A stretch of DNA of 64,000 nucleotides from Ktedonosporobacter rubrisoli (lineage in GTDB: Bacteria; Chloroflexota; Ktedonobacteria; Ktedonobacterales; Ktedonobacteraceae). Positions 43,915 to 51,540 of this stretch are shown in pieces (the first letter of the stretch is position 1; each line of letters begins with the position of its first letter). The notes beneath the pieces are model-generated. The model was given only the letters and a program-made list of their open reading frames with translations, made no database searches and was not told the DNA's origin. The DNA is taken from contig NZ_CP035758.1 of NCBI RefSeq assembly GCF_004208415.1, positions 992,001 through 1,056,000 of the forward strand. Direction: 5' to 3'. A program made the translations under genes and the position numbers.

Positions 43915-44160
43915 CTAAGCGGGAGGAAGTTCTTTTTGCTGTACCTCACAGCGCTCAATCACGTGCCCAAGGGGTTGTAGAGCGCTCTCAATATGTGCTA
44001 TGCTAGTCTTGCTGCTTTCGTAGCGCAGCGAGACAGATTTAGCGGGAAGAGACGTCTCGACGACCTCGACAGTAGGAACGGTATCTAAGGCGGATACAAT
44101 CTTCTTTATGCAGCCCTGGCAGCCGATTTTTGGTAGCGTTAGCGTTACATATTCATGCAT
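43915..44160 (-). CDS. heavy-metal-associated (HMA) domain protein, CopZ-like
   Basis: 81 aa from the ATG at 44160 (GGGAG about 10 bp upstream). One HMA domain: VTLTLPKIGCQGCIKKIVSAL with the C-x2-C metal site, then VEVVETSLPAKSVSLRYE and a final LQPLGHVIE. It differs from canonical MxCxxC chaperones in having GCQGC, so copper specificity is likely but not certain. It should deliver Cu(I) to a P-type ATPase, none of which is in the window. Convergent with the Cys-cluster gene. Confidence 0.85.
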   Translation of the reverse strand: MHEYVTLTLPKIGCQGCIKKIVSALDTVPTVEVVETSLPAKSVSLRYESSKTSIAHIESALQPLGHVIERCEVQQKELPPA

Positions 44161-44859
44161 TACAGTTTGCTCCCTGGTTGTTGTCAGCATGCGCTCACTG
44201 CATATCCTCACCGAACTAGCGGGGAATAGGACGGCGAGCCCGGATGTCAGGAGCACATTGGACATTAGAGGAGAGTTCTCTCCTTCTCCGACACCAGAAG
44301 AGTATAGCCTACGCTGCTCGGCCTGCCAATTGGGATGAATCCCTATATATTCCGTTTAGCACTCTAGCAAAAAATGTTTATAGGTGGTATGGATACAGAG
44401 GAGTATATGTAGTCGAAACTACTATCAACTCTGCCACCTGTTTCCAATATTTGTCAACTCTTTTTTGTCTACTCTTTTAGTCTGCTTTTTTCGCCTGTAA
44501 TATCAAATCAGTTGAAATAATGATTATTTGGGGACACCCTTGTCATCGCTTTTCAACCGAATTTGATATAAGGGGCTGAATGCAGGCTCTCAGGCTGGCA
44601 AAGGGAATAAACATGCAATAAAGAATTGTTTCTATCCAGGAGGTTAATTACAACCTGGATAGTTAAGTTCTTTTCTTCACCTGTGGCCGCCTTTGCTTCT
44701 ACTGTATATTTTCTAGCTCGCTGTGGATAATTAGGGGGAAAGCACGCTTCTAAGGCTATTTTATGTCATCTAACAGGTTGTTGTGCTCAACGGCGAGCAA
44801 GGTGAGGGAGTAAAGATAGATTTGTCAGGCCAGCCCTGCTGCGGGTTTTTTCAGAAGGC
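44161..44859. other. gene-free stretch upstream of an MFS exporter
   Basis: No gene. A perfect 9-bp stem CTATCCAGG/CCTGGATAG (44632-44640 and 44654-44662) encloses an AGGAGG-like sequence without any start codon nearby. The Pro/Gly-poor frames present have no ribosome-binding sites. Confidence 0.35.
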
Positions 44860-44916
44860 TTGACAACAATACGATATATCGGTATTATTATTACCAATAT
44901 TATCGATATATCGTAT
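44860..44916 (+). promoter_or_regulatory. MFS promoter with paired CGATATATCG operators
   Basis: TTGACA (44860-44865) and TATTAT (44883-44888) are 17 bp apart. ATACGATATATCG (44869-44881) fills most of the spacer, and its exact inverse CGATATATCGTAT (44904-44916) lies just downstream. GGTATTATTATTACC between them is nearly palindromic. This is a strong repressor-type layout; no repressor gene is adjacent. Confidence 0.75.
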
Positions 44917-44965
44917 TCTATGCTGTTTCTAAGTAAAGCCGGATAAGACTAGTTGAGGAAACTAT

Positions 44966-46653
44966 ATGGAAACCATTCCTAAGGAGCCTACGTACACACC
45001 GGGGGCCAGCTCATTGCCGGGGGAAACGTCTATGAGCAACCGGCCTTCACAAGGCGCGAAATTTTTTCTACAATGACAGGTGTGCTTCTGGTTATGCTAC
45101 TTGCCTCGCTCGACCAGACCATCGTGGGCACCGCCATGCCGCGCATTATCGGCGAATTTCACGGTCTTGACCGCTATGTATGGGTCACGACTGCATATAT
45201 GCTTACTTCCACGGTGATGATCCCGATTTACGGTAAGCTCTCAGACCAGTTTGGGCGCAAACCGATCTTCCTGGTAGGAGTTGTACTTTTCCTACTGGGC
45301 TCTGGCCTGTGCGGGGCAGCCCAGTCTATGGATCAGCTCATCATCTTCCGCGCTTTCCAGGGCATAGGAGCCGCAGCGCTCATGCCTATCGCGATTGCGG
45401 TTATCGGCGATCTCTTCACGCCACGCGAGCGCGGAAAATGGCAGGGCGTTACAGGTTCAATCTTTGCCCTCTCTTCAATCCTGGGTCCCGTGCTGGGAGG
45501 CTGGATTACCGATAGCTTCTCCTGGCGCTGGGTCTTCTATGTCAATCTGCCTGTGGGCGTCGCAGCCTTGCTTGTGTTAATCTTCCTGATGCCTATGCTA
45601 CGCCAATCGCGGGGTAAGGCGCGCATCGATTACCTTGGCGCGCTGCTACTTGCCCTGGGGACGGTCCCGGTTATGCTGGGTCTGAGTGGTGCTGGCTCGC
45701 AATTCGCCTGGCTCTCGTGGCAAACGCTCGTCTTGATCGGCGGAGGCCTGATTGTAATGGCTGGCTTCTTCTTTTACGAAGCCTATCTGGAGAGACACGA
45801 CGCACAGCCTATCATCGATCCCAGCCTGTTTAAGAACCGCATCTTTATCATCTCGCTGCTGGTGAGCATGATTACCTTTATGGGCATGTTTGGCTGCGTT
45901 GCATTTTTGCCGCTCTATGCGCAAGGCGTCCTGAAGATCTCGGCAACCGATAGCGGCCTGGTACTCACGCCAATGATGCTCTCCATGATTGCCACAAGTA
46001 CGATTAGTGGCCTGTTGCTCACGCGCTTTGGCAAATACAAGTGGATGACGATTGTGGGCATGATCGGTACAGTGCTTGGCGCGGCCCTGCTTCTGCGCCT
46101 TGACGTGCATTCCTATTACTTCGATATGATTATAGCGATGATCGTACTGGGTACTGGAATGGGCTTTGGCATGTCGCTCTATAACACGATTGTGCAAAAC
46201 GCGCTGCCACATAAGATTGGCCAGGCCACTTCTGCCATGACCTTCTTCCGGCAGATCGGGAGTACAGTAGCCCTGGCAGCCTTAGGCTCGATCCTTACCT
46301 CGATGTATGCACCGGCCTTCCACTCTGCTTTACCCGCGCAGGTCAATCGGGCGGTTCCAAGCAAGGCCCTCAGCTTCTTCGATAATCCAAATGTGCTGCT
46401 TGATCCCAATGCTCAGCACGCTATCTCTACACAATTTGCCTCCTTTGGACAATCTGGCATGGCATTGCTGGGACAGATCCTTGAGGCGGTAAAGGTAGGC
46501 CTGACGCAAGGAATACACGCAACGTTTGTGGCCAGTTTCATTGTGCTGCTGTTCGGCATGGTGATTGTCTTCTTCTTGCCCGAGATCGAGCTGATTTCGC
46601 GCCGATCACCTGCCAATAAAGACGATGCACCTTCAGTCCCGATGATGCATTGA
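44966..46653 (+). pseudogene. DHA2-type MFS drug exporter with frameshift near its N-terminus
   Basis: From ATG 45073 there is an intact 526-aa, 14-helix MFS protein of the EmrB/QacA (DHA2) type: LASLDQTIVGTAMPRI, motif A GKLSDQFGRKP, GPVLGGWITDSFSWRW (motif C). But that ATG lacks a ribosome-binding site. The properly placed ATG at 44966 (GAGGAA upstream) opens a frame that ends at 45074; a single extra G in GGGGG at 45001-45005, or a -1 slip, would join it to the MFS frame through VYEQPAFTRREIFSTMTG, the usual extension before helix 1. The protein may still be made from 45073 in reduced amount. It is controlled by the operator pair upstream and exports drugs by proton antiport. Confidence 0.8.
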
Positions 46654-46690
46654 TACATTGACACATAAACGTTCATAAAGCTAGCAAAAG

Positions 46691-46728
46691 AGAGCCACAT
46701 TCCCAGACGGGAGGTGTGGCTTCTTTTT
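46691..46728 (+). terminator. intrinsic terminator of the MFS gene
   Basis: GCCACA (46694-46699), then TCCC, pair with GGGA and TGTGGC (46715-46720), followed by TTCTTTTTG. A Rho-independent terminator 40 bp past the MFS stop codon. Confidence 0.75.
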
Positions 46729-46751
46729 GTTCTTCTCGCCGTGCGTGCTTC

Positions 46752-47411
46752 TTACCAGCGCTCCCAATGCACCACTTGCGCCAATGGCACGCGCGGACCG
46801 GGACGAAAATCGCTGCCAATCGTGTAGGCAACAGGAATGAGGGCCGCCTGCATGATTTCCTCGTGTGGAATGCCGAGTAGCTCGGCAACTTCCCGCTCAC
46901 AGAAAGGGCTGAGGGTCGTCCAGGCGGTTCCCAGGCCGCGCTCGCGGGCCGCGAGCATAAAGCTCCAGACGGCTGGCAAGATCGAGCCCCAGGTATTGGC
47001 CTGTTCTAAAATGGAGGCATTTTCAGTTCGGCCACGGATGCAAGGAATAACCAGGGCAGGCACTTCATGCAGATGTTCAAGCAAGTAATGCAAGCCCTCG
47101 TAGGTTTTGCTTGTGATATGTTCGCCAACTCTCGCTCTTGTGAAATTTGCTCCAGGCAGATGCGAGGCTGACAGAGCTAGCGGGTCGCGCGGGCCATGCC
47201 AATACACCTCGGCCAGGGCACGGCGCTGCTCGGGATCAGTGACGACAATAAAATCCCAACGCTGACGGTTGCGCCCGGTGGGAGCCTGGATGGCAAGTTC
47301 CAGGCATTCCTTTAGCACTTCTCGCGCAACAGGTCGCCTGAGATCTAGCCTTTTGCGCACTGCACGTGTGGTAGAAAGCACTTCATCGGCAGAAAGATTC
47401 AAATGTGGCAC
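46752..47411 (-). CDS. nitroreductase-family flavoprotein (paralogue of the one at 39713)
   Basis: 219 aa, ATG at 47411 with AAAGGGAA upstream. FMN motifs: TTRAVRKRLDLRRP, APTGRNRQRWDFIVV, TWGSILPAVWSFMLAARERGLGTAWTT and YTIGSDFRPGPR. Relative to its paralogue it has an insertion in the middle (LPGANFTRARVGEHIT), so the substrate pocket likely differs. It lies directly between two MFS exporters and converges on the first; the second MFS gene is upstream on the same strand, so a detoxify-and-export pair is plausible. Confidence 0.9.
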   Translation of the reverse strand: MPHLNLSADEVLSTTRAVRKRLDLRRPVAREVLKECLELAIQAPTGRNRQRWDFIVVTDPEQRRALAEVYWHGPRDPLALSASHLPGANFTRARVGEHITSKTYEGLHYLLEHLHEVPALVIPCIRGRTENASILEQANTWGSILPAVWSFMLAARERGLGTAWTTLSPFCEREVAELLGIPHEEIMQAALIPVAYTIGSDFRPGPRVPLAQVVHWERW

Positions 47412-47457
47412 GATTCCCTTTTCTCCTTCAATCCCAAAAAACCTTTTATTCTTTGAG

Positions 47458-48696
47458 CTAGCTCTGCTCTCCCGCCGGGGCCGACTTCTGCTGAATTACA
47501 GGAGAAGGCACCTCTTCCCGGGCCTGGCCTTTATTTCGGTTGACAAGTCGAGTGTTAGACAGGATGAGTAGAAGAGCTATCAACATAGCCAGGCTACAAG
47601 TCGCTCCCAGATATTCTATGCCGCCAAGGGCCAGAACCAGTCCACCGAGGGCACCGGCTCCCGCAGTGCCCAGGTATAGGGCTGTCATATTCAGGGAGAG
47701 AACAACCGGAGCTGATTGCGGTTCGAGCATTGCCAGGTAGCTGTTGAGCGCAGGCGCTCCCAACCAGGCCACGGTACTCCAAACTACAAGGATAACAACG
47801 GCGATGATGTTCAGGGCAAAGGACTTATGTAAGAGCGTCAGCAGCGAGATGGTGAGCGTAATCAGGATCATTAAGGCATAGACGCGGATCAGCGTGCGCC
47901 CGATGCCCCAGCGATCGGCCAGGTAGCCGCCCAGGAGGTTTCCCAGGAGCGAGGCAGCCCCTATGCCAAACAGCACAAGGCTGAGCAGTGCAGCATCAAA
48001 AGTGGTCACGCGATCCAGCACGGGCCTGATATACGTGAGAAGGCTATTAGCGCCAACCAGGCTGATAAAGGTGAGAGCCAGGGCCAGCCAGACATGCCTT
48101 TTAGTGAGGAGGGCCAGGCGCTCACTCCAGCTAACTACACTACCATGCTGTTGGATATTGGGCAAGAGGATGCAAAGGAGCAAGGCTGAGAGGGTCCCGA
48201 TCAGGGCAACCATAGCAAAGGAGGCTCGCCAGCCAAACAGGCTTCCAACCCAGCTTCCCAGCGGTAAGCCAAGCACAAGGGCGCCGGTCGAACCGGCAAG
48301 AATGATAGACATGGCTCGCCCGCGTAGCTTCTCCTCTACAAGCTGGGCCGACGCGGCCATGGCGGTTGGCGTATAGATAGCAGCGGCAAGCGCGGCAAGG
48401 ATTCGCGTGCCGAAAAGCCAGCTAGCCGAGGGAGCCAGGGTCGAGGCCAGATTCGCCAGGGCAAAGAGTACAAGCGAGATCAGCAAGACCCGCTTGCGCC
48501 CGATATGGGCCATGGCGGTCACCAGGAGCGGCGAGCCGATGGCATAAGTGAGGGCAAATACGGTAACTAGCTGCCCGGCTACCTCCTCCGAGACGTGCAT
48601 ATCAGCAGCCACGGATGGCAGGAGCCCGGCCACAAGATACTCCTCAGTTCCGATGGCAAATGTTCCCAGCGCGAGAACAAGTATGAAGATGGGCAT
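47458..48696 (-). CDS. DHA1-type MFS transporter (AraJ/CmlA-like)
   Basis: 412 aa, about 12 hydrophobic segments, from the ATG at 48696; a start nine codons earlier is possible. Motifs: GTFAIGTEEYLVAGLLP in helix 1 (typical of AraJ/PbuE exporters), GxLADxxGRKR-like AMAHIGRKRVLL (motif A), and GSTGALVLGLPLGSWVGSLFGWRASF (motif C). It exports drugs, sugars or purine analogues by proton antiport. A perfect 28-bp palindrome lies 39 bp upstream, between it and the TetR gene, which is on the same strand, so it is probably repressed by that TetR. Confidence 0.92.
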   Translation of the reverse strand: MPIFILVLALGTFAIGTEEYLVAGLLPSVAADMHVSEEVAGQLVTVFALTYAIGSPLLVTAMAHIGRKRVLLISLVLFALANLASTLAPSASWLFGTRILAALAAAIYTPTAMAASAQLVEEKLRGRAMSIILAGSTGALVLGLPLGSWVGSLFGWRASFAMVALIGTLSALLLCILLPNIQQHGSVVSWSERLALLTKRHVWLALALTFISLVGANSLLTYIRPVLDRVTTFDAALLSLVLFGIGAASLLGNLLGGYLADRWGIGRTLIRVYALMILITLTISLLTLLHKSFALNIIAVVILVVWSTVAWLGAPALNSYLAMLEPQSAPVVLSLNMTALYLGTAGAGALGGLVLALGGIEYLGATCSLAMLIALLLILSNTRLVNRNKGQAREEVPSPVIQQKSAPAGEQS

Positions 48697-48734
48697 AGTA
48701 TATCCCCGTTTCCTTTCTCTCATACAAGAAAAAC

Positions 48735-48762
48735 ATTTTGGACTGATCGATCAGTCCAAAAT
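48735..48762. promoter_or_regulatory. 28-bp perfect palindrome, likely TetR operator
   Basis: ATTTTGGACTGATC (48735-48748) is followed by its exact reverse complement (48749-48762). It lies between the TetR stop and the MFS start codon. A related half-site (GGTCCAAAAT, minus strand) falls within the TetR promoter at 49377-49406, supporting one regulator controlling both. Confidence 0.8.
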
Positions 48763-48776
48763 AAAGACAAAAAAAA

Positions 48777-49358
48777 TCAAGCTAGAAGCGAAAGCGCGAC
48801 ATTGGCGATCTCCTGGAGCTGCCTGGCGTCCCTGACAGCTTTGGCCGTAATATTCAGGCCTTGTAGCGAGGAGGTCAAGAAACGCGCAAGGGCAAGCAGA
48901 TCCAGCTGTGGGTGAATCTCGTCATGTTCCTGAGCGCGAACCAGCGCATGATAGAATGCCTGTTGTGTGCGTGTCACGCTCGCGGAGACGCAGCGTGCAA
49001 TCTCTTCATCGTGAGGGGCTAACTCAATAGCTGTATTCACGATCATGCAGCCACGCGGCGGTTCTGTGCAGGCTAACGTTTGCACAGTAGAGCGAAACAC
49101 AGCTTCAATGGCAGCTTTGCCCGATCCCGGCCCTTCAAGTACGTCAACTGTGGAGGCAATATTGCGCGCTTCGTAGCGCCTGAGCGCTTCAAGAAAAAGC
49201 GTATGCTTGTCGCCAAAGGTATCATAGAGACTCTGGCGCCTGATGCCCAGATGGGCAAGCAAGTCATGAATTGAGGTCGCTTCATAGCCACGATTCCAGA
49301 ACAGCTCTATAGCTTTATCAAGCATCTGCGTACGATCAAATGTTTTTGGTCTTGCCAT
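48777..49358 (-). CDS. TetR/AcrR-family regulator (MFS repressor)
   Basis: 193 aa from the ATG at 49358, which gives the usual MARPKTFDR start and has AAGGAG 6 bp upstream; the longer frame is not needed. HTH: MLDKAIELFWNRGYEATSIHDLLAHLGIRRQSLYDTF. The C-terminal domain (TetR_C_16 type: CTEPPRGCMIVNTAIELAPHDEEIA) is the AcuR/NemR-related group that often reacts with electrophiles through Cys; two Cys are kept here. Next to an MFS exporter and a nitroreductase, an electrophile- or quinone-sensing role is likely. Self-regulation is supported by a half-operator in its promoter. Confidence 0.9.
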   Translation of the reverse strand: MARPKTFDRTQMLDKAIELFWNRGYEATSIHDLLAHLGIRRQSLYDTFGDKHTLFLEALRRYEARNIASTVDVLEGPGSGKAAIEAVFRSTVQTLACTEPPRGCMIVNTAIELAPHDEEIARCVSASVTRTQQAFYHALVRAQEHDEIHPQLDLLALARFLTSSLQGLNITAKAVRDARQLQEIANVALSLLA

Positions 49359-49376
49359 CCTATACTCCTTGCCAGA

Positions 49377-49406
49377 AGTATAACTAATTTTGGACCGATA
49401 AGTCAA
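49377..49406 (-). promoter_or_regulatory. TetR promoter with half-operator
   Basis: On the minus strand, TTGACT (49406-49401) and TATACT (49382-49377) are 18 bp apart, and the spacer carries GGTCCAAAAT, matching one arm of the 28-bp palindrome. Confidence 0.7.
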
Positions 49407-49487
49407 GTATTTCAACAAGCGCGCTTTGGCAGGCCTCTCATGCAGCATATTCGTGGATACATTGGTACATTCCCCATGCCTTTCGGG

Positions 49488-49520
49488 GCCAACCGCAGAG
49501 CCGATTATCCTGCGGTTGGC
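49488..49520. terminator. 11-bp hairpin at the end of the sigma/anti-sigma operon
   Basis: GCCAACCGCAG (49488-49498) and CTGCGGTTGGC (49510-49520) are perfect complements over an 11-nt loop, 13 bp past the anti-sigma stop. There is no T-run on the minus strand, so its terminator role is probable but not classical. Confidence 0.55.
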
Positions 49521-49532
49521 AAATCGCGCTAG

Positions 49533-50666
49533 TTACGGTACGTTGAAGTGAAAGGTCCAGGTCCTGATTTTGCCGAAAAGATGATTTTCGCGTTCGGTGA
49601 TAGTGATAGTCCATGCCCCATGCTTACCATAGAGGCGGTGTGGGAAGGTGAAAAGGAAGGAGCCATCACCCTGAGGACTGCCTGACAGCGCGTCGTAGCT
49701 TTTTGGATCTTGTGAAACACTTACTGTGGCAAAAAGGTTTGCCTTCCCCCAGGGCTGCAGTCCGCTGACGAAGATGCGAACATCTGATGGTGTAATTATC
49801 GCCTTCTGTAAGGTGATTGTCTCGCCTTCTGTTGTCTGTTGCTGACCCAGCTTTATCAGCCCGCCGGAGTGGAAAGGAACTGAGAAATCGAAGGTAGCCG
49901 AACCCAACACATGCGGCGTGCGAAAAGCTGCGCCCGTGCCGATCTCCATCTTCAGATGAATATCTAATTGCTGAGGGTTGCCGGTAATCCTATCAGTATC
50001 AACATAGAACGCTTCGGCCTCGCGATATTTGTCGGTATTCTGAGATGCACTTCCCCCTACTATTAGCTTCCCGCTGTGGGAATCGCCTAGCACCGTGCCA
50101 TCTTTCGTTGAGACCACGATATGCAGAAGCGAGATCTGCTTGCGATCCGGGGCACTGTTCTCATTCGCCAGGATCGTATGCTTATCATTGGAGACCAGGG
50201 TACTGGCAATAATCAGTTCGTTAGCATCAGCGTAGGCCGAGTCAATGTTGATAGTGACGCCAGCCACGGTTCGCGACTGCTGAATCGGGCTAAACAATTT
50301 ATGTTGCACCATGTAAGAGGTTGCCGGACGGGAAGAGAGAACTGAACCCAGGAAAGGCGCAATCACTGCGTAGACGGTTCCCGTAACTACAAGTGCAGCC
50401 AGGAGAGCGGCGATTATCGCCAGGCTGCGTGTGGACAGAGAGAGCCATTGGACAAGCTTAAATCTGCTACTAAAGTGAGAAGTTGATACAGCTTTTAAAG
50501 AGTTGAGGTGCCGATAGCGGGCCTGAATGAGCTGCCACGTAGGGAGCTGAGGTGGCATAGGAGCATGATATGTTGCTTCCAGGTCCTCAACAAGCCTATT
50601 GAGTCTGGAATCATTCTGGTTTTCGAACAGATCGGAATAGCGTTGGTGGAGATTATGCTTATACAT
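49533..50666 (-). CDS. membrane anti-sigma-like protein (DUF4179-like)
   Basis: 377 aa. A cytoplasmic N-terminus of about 78 residues, with YSDLFENQNDSRLNRLVEDLEATY as a possible sigma-binding helix, a single transmembrane segment (about 80-103, LAIIAALLAALVVTGTVYAVIA), and a 270-residue extracytoplasmic beta-rich domain with repeated N-D-x-K / D-S-A-Y patterns like DUF4179. It overlaps the sigma gene by 8 bp, so the two are translationally coupled, the classical ECF/anti-sigma layout. There is no zinc-binding HxxxCxxC motif, so it belongs to a non-ZAS group. It should hold the sigma factor at the membrane until a signal arrives. Confidence 0.75.
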   Translation of the reverse strand: MYKHNLHQRYSDLFENQNDSRLNRLVEDLEATYHAPMPPQLPTWQLIQARYRHLNSLKAVSTSHFSSRFKLVQWLSLSTRSLAIIAALLAALVVTGTVYAVIAPFLGSVLSSRPATSYMVQHKLFSPIQQSRTVAGVTINIDSAYADANELIIASTLVSNDKHTILANENSAPDRKQISLLHIVVSTKDGTVLGDSHSGKLIVGGSASQNTDKYREAEAFYVDTDRITGNPQQLDIHLKMEIGTGAAFRTPHVLGSATFDFSVPFHSGGLIKLGQQQTTEGETITLQKAIITPSDVRIFVSGLQPWGKANLFATVSVSQDPKSYDALSGSPQGDGSFLFTFPHRLYGKHGAWTITITERENHLFGKIRTWTFHFNVP

Positions 50667-51240
50667 AGCGATACTGCTCCTTTAGCGATTGTAAGGTACG
50701 TGTGATCTGTTTTTTGACGCTGGCATGACTTTTGCCAACGACTTGAGCTATTTCGACGGTACTGAGCCCGGCGGCAAAACGTAGGGCCAGTAATTCACGT
50801 TTCTGGACATCAAGCCGGGCCAGCAGGCTGCGCAGACGAGCCAGGTTCTCTTGCTTCAGCGCAACCGCTTCTGGGTCCTGTTCGCTTGGGGACTGTACTA
50901 TATCTGAAAGGAGATCCCAGTATTGTATATTTTTGTGGCGACGATGATGATCGATGGCTACATGGCGAGCGATGCGAAAGAGCCAGGCCGCGAATGGGAT
51001 GCCGCGTGGACGATAGCCAGGCAAAGCCTCAAGGACTTTAAGAAACACTTGCTGGGTCAGGTCAGCTGCATCTTCATCACTGCTAGCGCGTGTACGCAAG
51101 TAGCGATAGACCCGCATTGAATAAGCATTGTAGAGCGGTGCAAAGTCGGCAGGATTGGCTCTGGCAGCTTCTACCAGCTGTATTTCTGCATCCTCTAGCC
51201 GCATATCGTACAGCAATGCTGGTTCTGAAATGTTTTCCAT
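50659..51240 (-). CDS. ECF-subfamily RNA polymerase sigma factor
   Basis: 193 aa. Region 2 (about 35-105): LYNAYSMRVYRYLRTRASSDEDAADLTQQVFLKVLEAL and GIPFAAWLFRIARHVAIDHHRRH; region 4 (about 130-190): LDVQKRELLALRFAAGLSTVEIAQVVGKSHASVKKQITRTLQSLKE, a helix-turn-helix for the -35. It lacks the long C-terminal extension of some Chloroflexota ECFs. It redirects RNA polymerase to a small regulon, likely including its own operon. Coupled to the membrane protein above. Confidence 0.93.
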   Translation of the reverse strand: MENISEPALLYDMRLEDAEIQLVEAARANPADFAPLYNAYSMRVYRYLRTRASSDEDAADLTQQVFLKVLEALPGYRPRGIPFAAWLFRIARHVAIDHHRRHKNIQYWDLLSDIVQSPSEQDPEAVALKQENLARLRSLLARLDVQKRELLALRFAAGLSTVEIAQVVGKSHASVKKQITRTLQSLKEQYRYV

Positions 51241-51540
51241 ACATAAACTTCTTTCTCGCAGAAATGTAGGTAGTTTGCTTATCCATCAGTTGAAGCCTCT
51301 CCATCATGATGGCGTCTATTAGAACGCATGAGTAGAAGATTGGGGACATCAAGTTTGTTCTTCACTTGAGCTTTGGGAGTTCTATTGCTATACTATGTTC
51401 GGCAACTGCTAAACGCTGATACTATAGTACCTGCCATGCTCATCATGAAAAAGTGTAGCTGGCTTAGCCAACGTTCGGCAACTCTCGCTAGTAGACGAAC
51501 GCTTCGGGCTTGCTCAGACAGAGCAGGGAAACGAGGTTTG

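Noticed and set aside
44851..44857. Terminator reading of the CCCTGCTGCGGG-TTTTTT sequence near 44834-44851
   Set aside because: The stem is only three to four base pairs, too weak to call.
45646..46212. 188-aa minus-strand frame, His/Gln-rich
   Set aside because: It lies entirely opposite the conserved MFS helices; its composition is the mirror of that coding sequence and it has no ribosome-binding site.
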